DNA from: Oscillibacter sp. CAG:241
GTDB taxonomy: Bacteria; Bacillota; Clostridia; Oscillospirales; Oscillospiraceae
Direction of reading: 5' to 3'
DNA: 11,713 nt
Assembly (NCBI GenBank): GCA_000435975.1
Contig: FR884134.1
Location: 4,427-16,139 of the forward strand
Of this stretch, positions 1 through 6,473 are shown one piece after another; the stretch's first letter is position 1, and every line of letters starts with the position of its first letter. Position numbers and translations under genes: made by a program. The notes beneath the pieces are model-generated. The model worked only from the letters and a program-made list of their open reading frames with translations, ran no database searches and was not told where the DNA came from.

Positions 1-515
1 ATGCGGCGGCGGTGCTGCTGATGCTGGTGCTGTCGGCGACGTTGCTGGTGACGGTCAGCCCCCAGGCCCGGGCGGATATCACCCGCTGGGTGGCGGAGCA
101 GACCGGAAACGTCCTGGACTTCCAGTTCCGCGGCGATTCCCCCGCCCAGCCCATTCCGCAATATCAGATCACCGCCCTGCCGGAGGGATATGTGGAGACG
201 GAGCGGACAGATTCATTTGCCGCCGGAAATGTGACGTATAAAAATTCCGATGGAGATATGATCCTCCTTGACTATGCATACATGCAAGACGGCGCACTTC
301 ACAGGATTATACTGAACGATACCGACACCATGTCGGATATCCGGGTATCCGGCATGCCGGGAAAATTGATCCTCTCAACAGAGGAGAAAAGTTTTGACTG
401 TATTTTATGGATAGACGCCGCGCAGAACTTGCAATTCACAATTACAGCCGTCGCTGAGGAATCCGTCATAATCGCTATGGCAGAAAGCGTTTCTTTGTAT
501 GATCCTACAAAGTGA
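1..515 (+). CDS. DUF4367-type membrane-anchored protein, C-terminal part (5' end outside window)
   Basis: The open frame is already running at base 3 and ends at TGA 513-515, so the true start lies upstream; the GTG at 12 is only an internal codon. The visible part begins with a hydrophobic stretch (about VLLMLVLSATLLVTV), fitting one membrane-spanning segment. An extracytoplasmic domain follows, with features I associate with DUF4367: an early 'RWVAEQTG' segment, a 'LPEGY' motif, and a late 'ILWIDAAQNLQFTI' strand followed by 'IAMAESV'. Family members in Clostridia often sit next to an ECF sigma factor and resemble anti-sigma or RsiV-like sensors, but no sigma gene is visible here, so that role is inference. 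Base composition changes inside the gene: GC-rich up to about base 200, then distinctly AT-richer. No terminator is obvious before the next gene. Confidence 0.72.
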   Translation, partial: AAAVLLMLVLSATLLVTVSPQARADITRWVAEQTGNVLDFQFRGDSPAQPIPQYQITALPEGYVETERTDSFAAGNVTYKNSDGDMILLDYAYMQDGALHRIILNDTDTMSDIRVSGMPGKLILSTEEKSFDCILWIDAAQNLQFTITAVAEESVIIAMAESVSLYDPTK

Positions 516-617
516 GAAATTTGCTGAAATTCCTTGTAAGGATTCGCGCCCCTCGTTCGTTAATATAGCAGAAGGTGTTGAGTTTTTAAGATTCTGAAAG
601 AAAATGGGAGAGCACCT

Positions 618-977
618 ATGAAAAGGAAAACCCAATGTGTCTTGTTTTTGCTGATGCTTCTGTCCGTGGTCTCAGTGGCAAGTGCCGCCGAGAAAAGAGC
701 AAACCAACGGCGTTATAATCTGTCATTTTCCGGTACTACAGCCTATTGCTATGCCCGATGTGTGGCAGACAATGATACCGACAAGGTCGTAGCAAATGTC
801 ATGCTGTATCAGGGCTCCAACGTTGTTGCATCCTGGAGCGCCCAGGGCACCGGGAGCGTCACCATTTCTGAATCCGTCCCGGTGAAAAAGGGCTGCGAAT
901 ATACCATGAGCCTGACCTGGTCTGTGGCCGGGCAATGGCAGCGTTCCGTGTTCACCAAGGGAACCTGCCCCGGATAA
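618..977 (+). CDS. Small secreted protein with four cysteines, function unknown
   Basis: A 119-residue protein that starts at ATG 618 behind a GGGAGAG ribosome binding site at about 606-612. It has a basic N-terminus (MKRK), a hydrophobic core (residues 8-20) and an ASA-A signal-peptidase-I type site near residues 21-24, so it is probably exported. The mature part of about 95 residues alternates polar and hydrophobic residues and is rich in Ser, Thr, Val and Gly, suggesting a small beta-sandwich. Four cysteines remain in the mature chain (C44, C48, C93, C117), enough for two disulfides. It resembles in style a class of small secreted Clostridia proteins with a repeated V-x-L-x-x-x-G/W strand pattern, but I cannot assign a family. 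It sits 102 bp after the DUF4367 gene and 104 bp before another secreted Cys protein. Composition is AT-richer than the ABC genes downstream. Confidence 0.75.
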   Translation: MKRKTQCVLFLLMLLSVVSVASAAEKRANQRRYNLSFSGTTAYCYARCVADNDTDKVVANVMLYQGSNVVASWSAQGTGSVTISESVPVKKGCEYTMSLTWSVAGQWQRSVFTKGTCPG

Positions 978-1063
978 CGGGTAAACGACTGAAAGGGGGC
1001 GAGGCCCAAACGGTGAGCAAGCTATCCCCAGCGGCAATTCCCGCCAAAACAAGAGAGAAAACG

Positions 1064-1070
1064 AAAGGAG
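1064..1070 (+). promoter_or_regulatory. Ribosome binding site that fixes the start at 1082
   Basis: AAAGGAG lies 11 nt before ATG 1082. The same frame is open back to 935, but the ATG there has no Shine-Dalgarno, overlaps the preceding gene, and would put 49 charged residues before a canonical signal peptide. The start at 1082 is therefore preferred. Confidence 0.8.
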
Positions 1071-1081
1071 CGACCCCTGTC

Positions 1082-1552
1082 ATGAAGAAAATGGTAAAGA
1101 CCCTTCTCTGCCTGATGATGGCACTGGCCATGTCCCTTTCCCTGGCGGTTCCCGCGTTTGCGGCAAGCACTGTGTCCAAGGAAACATGCTCGCACAATAC
1201 CGGCGGCAGCTATGTTGGTCAGGTTCGTACGGCTGAGCCTCATGGTGATCCCACCACCTACCACAGAGTGTACACCAGCAACCGTTTTTACTGCTCGACA
1301 TGCAAAAAATACTATACGGTCCACGCATCGGAATCCTATACATTGGAGAAGCACAAGGACCGGGGTGAGACCGAAAATGTAGTATCCTCCAGCAACCACA
1401 CTCTGGCTAACCCCGCCAAGCACACGTACACCCGCGCAGTCTATTACAGTGTATGCGGCCAGCTGAAAAGTCGTGATACGGTTTTTGCCGGCTGCACAGC
1501 CGCAGGCTGCCGGTTAACACAGCGCGTTGACCCCGTCCCTGTGGCGGCGTGA
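1082..1552 (+). CDS. Secreted Cys/His-rich protein, possible metal-binding, function unknown
   Basis: A 156-residue protein beginning MKKMVKTLLC, with a hydrophobic core (residues 8-22) and a VPAFA-A cleavage site near residue 27. The mature protein carries seven cysteines other than the signal-peptide Cys10, or six if counted strictly as C36, C71, C74, C125, C138 and C143, plus several histidines (H38, H81 and others). C71-x2-C74 within 'FYCSTCKKYYTVH' looks like a zinc-knuckle half, and C138-x4-C143 or C36-x-H38 could supply the second half; disulfides are the alternative for an exported protein. The middle is Tyr/Thr/His-rich and very hydrophilic. I do not recognise the family. It follows the other small secreted protein on the same strand and is closed by a GC-rich hairpin, so the two may form one transcript. 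It could be an envelope-stress or colonisation factor, but nothing in the sequence shows this. Confidence 0.72.
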   Translation: MKKMVKTLLCLMMALAMSLSLAVPAFAASTVSKETCSHNTGGSYVGQVRTAEPHGDPTTYHRVYTSNRFYCSTCKKYYTVHASESYTLEKHKDRGETENVVSSSNHTLANPAKHTYTRAVYYSVCGQLKSRDTVFAGCTAAGCRLTQRVDPVPVAA

Positions 1553-1582
1553 CGATATCCATTTGCCATAATTCCCGGGCGC

Positions 1583-1617
1583 GGGCGGCTTCGGCCGCCC
1601 CGCCCACCCTCTTTATT
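1583..1617 (+). terminator. Probable terminator after the secreted-protein genes
   Basis: GGGCGGC (1583-1589), loop TTCG, GCCGCCC (1594-1600): a perfect 7-bp stem with a stable UUCG tetraloop. The T-rich run CTTTATT begins ten bases later at 1611, so the U-tract is weak and displaced. It separates the secreted-protein genes from the ABC operon promoter. Confidence 0.5.
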
Positions 1618-1627
1618 AAAATAAAGC

Positions 1628-1656
1628 TTGACATACAAGGCTACTTATGATAGACT
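1628..1656 (+). promoter_or_regulatory. Sigma-A type promoter of the ABC operon
   Basis: TTGACA (1628-1633), a 17-bp spacer, then TAGACT (1651-1656). The -35 is perfect and the -10 matches 4 of 6. The expected transcription start is near 1663, giving a leader of about 45 nt before the ATG at 1708. The -10 lies inside the large palindrome 1640-1681, which suggests control by a DNA-binding protein. Confidence 0.65.
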
Positions 1657-1681
1657 TTTCGTATAGTTTAGCATAAGTAGC
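1640..1681. repeat. 42-bp hyphenated palindrome over the ABC promoter (candidate operator)
   Basis: GCTACTTATG (1640-1649) is perfectly inverted as CATAAGTAGC (1672-1681). The inner segments ATAGACT (1650-1656) and AGTTTAG (1665-1671) continue the symmetry with two mismatches, around an 8-bp centre (1657-1664). It covers the -10 and the predicted start. As DNA it could be an operator for a dimeric regulator. As RNA (if transcribed from upstream) it would form a long hairpin followed by TCGTTTT, just before the ribosome binding site AAAGGAG at 1693-1699, which would be an attenuator-like arrangement. Confidence 0.6.
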
Positions 1682-1707
1682 TCGTTTTGCAGAAAGGAGT
1701 CCCGCCC

Positions 1708-3792
1708 ATGAACCCTCTGCACCAACTGACCCGGCGGCCAGTGAAGGCGGCCTTCGGCGTTCTGCTGCTGGCCCTGGCCGGGGCCATCCTGTGTCTGTCC
1801 GGCGGCCAATACTGGGCCGCTGCCCAGACCCGGGCCACAGTGGAGCGGACCTATACCACCGTGGCCGTTATCACCGGCCTGGGCTCCTCCGAGGAAACGG
1901 CCGGCAGTATGAACGCGGAATCCCTGCGGCAGAGCAGCGCAACCGGAGCCGCTATATTCTTTCAGGAGCCGGAGCAGCAGAGCTGGGACATTATCCGCTC
2001 CCGCCCGACCGTGGGCATGGTCAGCGGATACAGCCCCTGCCTGAAGCCCGCCATCTCCCTTTACACCGGCCATCGCGGCAGCGATGCGCCCTATGAATAC
2101 TCCATTGTCGAGATCCGGGCGGACGCGGTCACGGAAGTAATCAACGATTGGTTCGGCGAATCCGGCAGTGCCGTCTGGCAGCTGGACGGTCAGGTGCTGG
2201 GGATCTATGGCCTGAACGATGCCTTTCGGGACCCCTCCGGCCAGCGGGCCTCTGTGACGCTGTGCCAGGAGTATGACGACCCGGCAAAGCTGCTGCATCC
2301 GGAGGCGGGAAAGCGCTATCTGCTGCTGTCCCACAGTTACACCGACGATGAGTGGTACCTGCGGCGGAACGTAGCCGACTGGGTTTTCATGGATACCAAC
2401 GTCCAATTGGACCCTTGGTCCCTGGATATTCTGGGGAATCTGATCCGGTATGACCAGCGCGCCAATCCGGACGGAACCCAGTACTGCCGCCCGGCGCATG
2501 ACGGCGAGTTCACCGACGATGCCGATGGTCTTGTGGAATTGGCCCCGGACGAGCTGATCTACAGCGACCCTGTCACCGGCATAGAGGTCACGAACATCGA
2601 TCCGGACGCCTTCGGCCGGTTCAGCTTTGCCGTCGATGCGCTCAAGGACACCGGGGAGATCATGGTGGAGGACCCCCAGCAGCCGGGGAACTGGCGCCCG
2701 GAGACGGTGGACTATACCCAGTATAACCTGCCCAGCATCCAGGAGCTGCCCGACGGCGTCACCGCCCAGGAGGTCATAGACAGCACCTCCAGCTGGCGCA
2801 TGGCCACGGAGTCCATCCAGACCAACAACCACAGCGTGCCGGTGCTGGCGGTGGATTCCGTGGAGGGCATGCTGGAATTTGCCTCCGGAAGGACCCAGAT
2901 CACCCAGGGCCGCAGCATCAGCCAGGAGGAGTACCGCGACGGCGCGGCGGTGTGCCTGATCTCCGAGACCCTGGCCCGGGAAAGCGGCCTGGACGTGGGG
3001 GATACCCTGCCGCTGTCCCTGTACGAAAAGGAAAAAAACCTGATGCCGACCATGGTTGGAGACAGCGACCCGACGGCATCCTATTACCTGCCGCAAAGGG
3101 GCTTCCAGCAGGAGACGGAGTATACCGTCATCGGTCTGTATCGCCAGAGCAGCGAGTGGGGCAAGACCGTGGCCAGCTTCACCCCCAACTCCGTGCTGAC
3201 GCCCAAGAAAAGTGTCACCTGCGCCATGGAGACGGGCGGCAGTGCCATTGAGGCCAGTCCTAGCGGCCTTTGGGGGACGATGATCCTGAAAAATGGCACC
3301 GCCGATCAGATGGAGGCCCGGCTGAAGGAAAATGGCCTGGGCGGCACGGTTACTTATTACGACCAGGGATACAGCGAAATCGTGGAGAGCCTGGACGGCT
3401 TCAGCCGGGTATCCCGGACGGTGCTCTGGGTGGGGCTGGCCCTGTGGGTGGTGGTCCTGGCGGCCTACTGCGTGCTGTTCCCCCTGCAGGAGGGCAAAAC
3501 CGCCCTGCGGATGTGGACCCTGGGCACGGTGAAGCGGGATATTACCGGGAGCATCTGGCTGTCCTCCGCCGCCGTGGCGGTTATCGGAACGGTGATCGCG
3601 CTGGCCGTCAGCATCCCGGGCATGTCCTGGGCCATCGGTAAATTACAGGAGCTGACCGGCTCGGAGCTCGCCATGTCCGTGTCCCCGTGGCAGACGGCGG
3701 CCCTGTGCGCCGTGGTGCTGGTCCTGGAGCTGGCAGCCGTGGCCCTGTGCAGCGCCCTCGCCGCCCGCCGGGGCATCCGCAAGGCAGCGTAA
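1708..3792 (+). CDS. Large MacB/FtsX-like ABC transporter permease
   Basis: Start ATG 1708 sits 8 nt behind AAAGGAG (1693-1699); a TTG at 1687 in the same frame overlaps that site and is rejected. The 694-residue product has one N-terminal membrane segment (about residues 15-33), a very long extracytoplasmic region (about 36-570), then three C-terminal segments (about 572-593, 615-638, 663-686). This 1+3 topology with a periplasmic-core-like insert is typical of MacB/FtsX permeases. The stretch around residues 390-440 ('TQGRSISQEEY', 'CLISETLARESGLDVGDTL') matches the style of the MacB periplasmic core domain. The extracellular part is much longer than in classic MacB or LolC (about 400-650 residues in total). 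It is followed 21 bp later by a second FtsX-like permease and then an ATPase, so the three likely form one transporter. Substrate is unknown: antimicrobial peptide, lipid, lipoprotein or peptide signal are all possible. Confidence 0.85.
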   Translation: MNPLHQLTRRPVKAAFGVLLLALAGAILCLSGGQYWAAAQTRATVERTYTTVAVITGLGSSEETAGSMNAESLRQSSATGAAIFFQEPEQQSWDIIRSRPTVGMVSGYSPCLKPAISLYTGHRGSDAPYEYSIVEIRADAVTEVINDWFGESGSAVWQLDGQVLGIYGLNDAFRDPSGQRASVTLCQEYDDPAKLLHPEAGKRYLLLSHSYTDDEWYLRRNVADWVFMDTNVQLDPWSLDILGNLIRYDQRANPDGTQYCRPAHDGEFTDDADGLVELAPDELIYSDPVTGIEVTNIDPDAFGRFSFAVDALKDTGEIMVEDPQQPGNWRPETVDYTQYNLPSIQELPDGVTAQEVIDSTSSWRMATESIQTNNHSVPVLAVDSVEGMLEFASGRTQITQGRSISQEEYRDGAAVCLISETLARESGLDVGDTLPLSLYEKEKNLMPTMVGDSDPTASYYLPQRGFQQETEYTVIGLYRQSSEWGKTVASFTPNSVLTPKKSVTCAMETGGSAIEASPSGLWGTMILKNGTADQMEARLKENGLGGTVTYYDQGYSEIVESLDGFSRVSRTVLWVGLALWVVVLAAYCVLFPLQEGKTALRMWTLGTVKRDITGSIWLSSAAVAVIGTVIALAVSIPGMSWAIGKLQELTGSELAMSVSPWQTAALCAVVLVLELAAVALCSALAARRGIRKAA

Positions 3793-3813
3793 ACCGCAGA
3801 AGGGAGCGATCCG

Positions 3814-5025
3814 ATGACCCCCTACTTTTTCAAGCAAATGCGCAAGCGGACCGGTCTGTGCCTGGTGGTGGTGCTGACGGCGCTGGCGTTTTCCCTGGCC
3901 CTGTGCATGCTTCAGCGGTCCCGGGACCAGATGGCCGCGCGCATTGAGGAGGTTTATGACAATCTGGAGGTCCGGTGCAGCGTCACCAACCTCACCGGCA
4001 CCCAATCGGACCGGCTGAACCTGCCGGAGTGGGTGCTGCGGCTGTTCACCACCGGCATGACCACCGGGAACTTCCAGGAGGATGGCCTGTTCACCCCCTA
4101 TGTCCGGGATGTACAGGTGCGCTCCACGGTGTACTGCACCCAGCCCGGCGGCACGGTGCCCCATGCCCTCAGCGGCATTACCGGCCTGGCGGCGGACAGC
4201 GCCCTGCAGCCGGACTCCGGCTGCACCATCCTCTGGCGGGAGGGCTTCGACGCCTCGGTGTTCCAGGGCAGGGGCTATTCCCTGCTGCTGCCGGAGGAGC
4301 TGGCCGCCTGGGAGGATGAGGACGGCTATGTGACCCTGGAGTTTTCCCCTTCGTCCGGTGAAGCGGAGCAGCACCGCTTTCTGGTGGCGGGAACGTATGC
4401 CGGCGGGGCCGGGCGGCTGTACTGCCCCTGGTGGGTAGCGCGCCAGCTGTGCCTGGAGGTGTACGGCGCCATCACGATGGACAGCCTGTCCGCCGCCATG
4501 GCGGACAACCGGCGCATCGACCAATTCTGGGACGAGTACGGCAGCCGGTATTTTGTGGAGCCCACCCGTGACGGCACGCCGGTGCCCTGGGAGGGGTCCC
4601 TGATGTACCGCACCTATCCCTTCGCCCTGGCAATCTATGACGACACGCTGGTCAAGACCGTGGACCAGCTGCACCAGAACCAGAAGCTGCTGGGGCTGGT
4701 ATCCTGGCTGCTGGGGCTGTCCGCCTTCGGCGTAGGAGCGGTGTTCAGCATCCTGCTGCTGCGTCACCGCAGCCGGGAGCTGAAGCTGCAATACATTCTG
4801 GGCCAGGCCCGGGGCGGCATCCTGCTGTGGGCCCTGGTGGAGCACGGGCTGCTGAGCCTGCTGGGCGCAGCCATAGGCGCCGGCGGCTTCTGCATCGTCT
4901 TCCGGACGGCCCCGGCCTGGGGGCCGGTGGCGGTGTTCTGGGGGATGAACCTGGCCGGAACGGCTCTGGCGTATCTGCTGACCATGCGAAGGACATTTTT
5001 GGAGACGAATTTGGGGAGGGAATGA
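3814..5025 (+). CDS. FtsX-like ABC transporter permease
   Basis: A 403-residue protein starting at ATG 3814 behind AAGGGAG (about 3800-3806). It has one N-terminal membrane segment (residues 13-31), an extracytoplasmic domain of about 255 residues, and three C-terminal segments (about 292-316, 334-363, 370-391). This matches the FtsX/MacB four-helix topology and the usual length of about 400. Between TM2 and TM3 is a basic cytoplasmic loop ('LRHRSRELKLQYILGQARGG') where FtsX permeases contact the ATPase. It presumably pairs with the larger permease upstream to form a heterodimer. The stop TGA (5023-5025) nearly abuts the ATPase start, which points to coupled translation. Confidence 0.85.
   Translation: MTPYFFKQMRKRTGLCLVVVLTALAFSLALCMLQRSRDQMAARIEEVYDNLEVRCSVTNLTGTQSDRLNLPEWVLRLFTTGMTTGNFQEDGLFTPYVRDVQVRSTVYCTQPGGTVPHALSGITGLAADSALQPDSGCTILWREGFDASVFQGRGYSLLLPEELAAWEDEDGYVTLEFSPSSGEAEQHRFLVAGTYAGGAGRLYCPWWVARQLCLEVYGAITMDSLSAAMADNRRIDQFWDEYGSRYFVEPTRDGTPVPWEGSLMYRTYPFALAIYDDTLVKTVDQLHQNQKLLGLVSWLLGLSAFGVGAVFSILLLRHRSRELKLQYILGQARGGILLWALVEHGLLSLLGAAIGAGGFCIVFRTAPAWGPVAVFWGMNLAGTALAYLLTMRRTFLETNLGRE
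5013..5020 (+). promoter_or_regulatory. Ribosome binding site that decides the ATPase start
   Basis: GGGGAGGG lies inside the end of the upstream permease gene. Two in-frame ATGs follow, at 5022 (about 2 nt from the GGAGG core) and 5028 (about 8 nt). Spacing favours 5028. The ATG at 5022 overlaps the TGA stop in an ATGA arrangement and may still help reinitiation. Confidence 0.7.
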
Positions 5026-5027
5026 AT

Positions 5028-5711
5028 ATGACCATCGAACTGCGCGACGTATCCTATACCTACGCCGGAAAGTATCAGCGGGTCACGGCGGTGGACACCG
5101 TCAGCTATACCTTCCAAAGCGGCACAATGTACAGCATTATGGGCGCCTCCGGCAGCGGCAAATCCACGCTGCTGAGCCTTTTGGCGGGACTGAAGCTGCC
5201 CACAGAGGGGGAGATTGCCTTTGACGAGCAGCCCACCCGCTTCATGGATCGCAGCGCCCTGCGGCGGGATACCGTGTCCGTGATCTATCAGGATTTCAAC
5301 CTGTTCCCGCTGCTGACGGCGGAGGAAAACGTATGTTACCCTCTGCGCCTGCGGAAGGAGGACAAGGACCAGGCGCTGGCGCTGGCCCGGCAGCGTCTGG
5401 CGGATATGGGCATCCGGGAGTCGTATTTCCGCAAGCTGCCCAACCAGCTGTCCGGCGGCGAGCAGCAGCGGGTGGCCATTGCCCGGGCCCTGGCTGCGGG
5501 CAGCTATGTGATCCTGGCCGACGAGCCCACCGGGAATCTGGACAGCGGCAACAGCCGCATGATCGTGGAGACCCTCCAGCGCCTGGCCCATCAGGAGAAG
5601 CGCTGCGTCATCGTGGTGACCCACGATCCCGCCGTGGCCGCCGCGGCCGACGTTCAGCTGCGCATGCAGGACGGCAGACTGACCCAGGAGGAGCAGCAGG
5701 CAGAGGCTTAA
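5028..5711 (+). CDS. ABC transporter ATP-binding protein (LolD/MacB/SalX type)
   Basis: A 227-residue protein of the length expected for a single nucleotide-binding domain. All motifs are present: Walker A GASGSGKST (39-47), Q-loop Gln88 in 'IYQDFNLF', signature LSGGEQQR (141-148), Walker B VILADEP (161-167) with Glu166, D-loop 'NLDS' (170-173) and switch His199 in 'VVTHD'. 'LADEPTGNLDS' is characteristic of the ATPases that drive MacB/FtsX mechanotransmission permeases (LolD, MacB, BceA types). It is the last gene of the operon and would hydrolyse ATP for the two preceding permeases. It ends at TAA 5709-5711, about 55 bp before a strong terminator. No response regulator or histidine kinase is adjacent, unlike classic bacitracin-type modules. 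Confidence 0.93.
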   Translation: MTIELRDVSYTYAGKYQRVTAVDTVSYTFQSGTMYSIMGASGSGKSTLLSLLAGLKLPTEGEIAFDEQPTRFMDRSALRRDTVSVIYQDFNLFPLLTAEENVCYPLRLRKEDKDQALALARQRLADMGIRESYFRKLPNQLSGGEQQRVAIARALAAGSYVILADEPTGNLDSGNSRMIVETLQRLAHQEKRCVIVVTHDPAVAAAADVQLRMQDGRLTQEEQQAEA

Positions 5712-5724
5712 CAGGATAGAATAA

Positions 5725-5758
5725 ACCGAGGCCGGTGGAAAATTCCACCGGCCTCGGT
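5725..5758 (-). terminator. Long perfect hairpin, probable terminator of rplU-prp-rpmA
   Basis: ACCGAGGCCGGTGGAA (5725-5740) is inverted perfectly as bases 5743-5758, a 16-bp arm with a 2-base centre (realistically a 14-bp stem with a 6-nt loop). Read on the - strand it is followed by TTATTCTAT, a modest T-rich tail. On the + strand no T-run follows. It therefore more likely serves the - strand operon. Confidence 0.6.
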
Positions 5759-5766
5759 ACAGATGA

Positions 5767-5805
5767 AAAGCACCGCCCGCAGGCGGTGCTTTCTTTGTTT
5801 TTTTT
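5767..5805 (+). terminator. Intrinsic terminator of the ABC operon
   Basis: AAAGCACCGCC (5767-5777), loop CGCA, GGCGGTGCTTT (5782-5792) is a perfect 11-bp stem, followed by CTTTG and eight Ts (5798-5805). This is a classic Rho-independent terminator for the + strand. On the - strand the stem is followed by only four Ts, so it could also weakly stop rpmA transcripts. The T-tract overlaps the rpmA stop codon (5804-5806). Confidence 0.85.
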
Positions 5806-6085
5806 ACTCGGCGGGGTAAACAGAAACCTGCTTACGATCCTTGCCCAGACGCTCGAAGCGGACAACGCCGTCGGCCTTGGCAAACAGCGTATCATCGCTG
5901 CCGATGCCAACGTTGGTGCCGGCGTGGATGTGGGTGCCGCGCTGGCGGACCAGGATGTTGCCGGCCAGAACGAACTGACCATCAGCGCGCTTGGGACCAA
6001 GGCGCTTGGACTCGGAATCACGGCCGTTCTTGGTGGAGCCCATACCTTTTTTATGGGCGAAGAACTGCAGACCAATGTTCAGCAT
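5804..6085 (-). CDS. rpmA: Ribosomal protein bL27 with cleavable N-terminal extension
   Basis: A 93-residue protein starting at ATG 6085-6083, with AAAGGA about 12 nt upstream. The body has L27 hallmarks: 'HKKGMGSTKNGRDSESKRLG', 'GNILVRQRGT' and 'GTNVGIGSDDTLFA'. The N-terminus MLNIGLQFFA is the Firmicutes extension absent from E. coli L27. In Staphylococcus aureus and relatives the homologous sequence is removed between Ala and His by the protease Prp, exposing the L27 tail that reaches the peptidyl-transferase centre. The prp gene lies immediately upstream, so the same processing is expected here. It is the last gene of rplU-prp-rpmA, and its TAA stop overlaps the T-run of the convergent terminator. 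Confidence 0.97.
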   Translation of the reverse strand: MLNIGLQFFAHKKGMGSTKNGRDSESKRLGPKRADGQFVLAGNILVRQRGTHIHAGTNVGIGSDDTLFAKADGVVRFERLGKDRKQVSVYPAE

Positions 6086-6135
6086 GATGCAGTACCATCC
6101 TTTCTATGAGATGATTGCGGGGGAACAGGAGACGT

Positions 6136-6465
6136 TCACGCCTCCATTACTTCAATGTTTTCCGGATACTCGTCGTGAAGCTGGGCCAGATAAACCATCA
6201 GCCCCGTCAAGAGATTCTGACAGGTGCTCTCCGCCGTGGGAGCCAGGCCCCCGGGCAGGCGGAAGGAGATGGCAGTGTCCTGCTCACGGACCTTCACCGC
6301 GGCACACAGACCCATCACGTCGTTGACGGTGGCTTCCACCAGGCGCACGGCGCTGGTGACGGCGGCGCAGACAAGGTCCTCCCCCTCTGCGGCGTAGCCG
6401 CTGTGTCCCTGCGCATCGAAACCGACGATGCGCGCTTCCTCTGTCAGGAATGTAACGGTCGTCAT
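6136..6465 (-). CDS. prp: Ribosomal-processing cysteine protease Prp
   Basis: A 109-residue protein of the YsxB/Prp (DUF464) family. The catalytic pair is visible: His21 in 'AQGHSGYA' and Cys33 in 'DLVCAAVTSAV', matching the conserved H-x11-C spacing of the family. Prp removes the N-terminal extension of bL27, which is essential for ribosome function in Firmicutes that have it. The gene sits between rplU (8-nt gap upstream) and rpmA (50-nt gap downstream), the standard order. Its start at ATG 6465-6463 has only a weak Shine-Dalgarno (a GAGTGA-like stretch overlapping the rplU stop), suggesting translation coupled to rplU. Confidence 0.95.
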   Translation of the reverse strand: MTTVTFLTEEARIVGFDAQGHSGYAAEGEDLVCAAVTSAVRLVEATVNDVMGLCAAVKVREQDTAISFRLPGGLAPTAESTCQNLLTGLMVYLAQLHDEYPENIEVMEA

Positions 6466-6473
6466 GCGGTCAC

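Noticed and set aside
23..34. CX3CX2C in the 69-residue protein (protein positions) as a radical SAM enzyme
   Set aside because: The spacing matches, but the protein is far too short for a radical SAM barrel and lacks the other motifs.
978..1081. Possible riboswitch between the two secreted-protein genes
   Set aside because: The GGGGGC / GCCC / CAAAC pieces recall riboswitch motifs, but I could not fit the conserved core of any known class, and the helices are too short.
1646..1651. TATGAT as the -10 of the ABC operon promoter
   Set aside because: It is only 12 bp from the TTGACA; TAGACT at 1651-1656 has the ideal 17-bp spacing.
1645..3096. 483-residue open frame antisense to the large permease
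   Set aside because: Composition is typical of an antisense shadow and the sense strand carries a convincing permease with a promoter and ribosome binding site.
3643..5624. Long open frames (400 and 286 residues) antisense to the second permease and the ATPase
   Set aside because: Gln/His/Gly/Arg-rich shadows of strongly supported sense genes.
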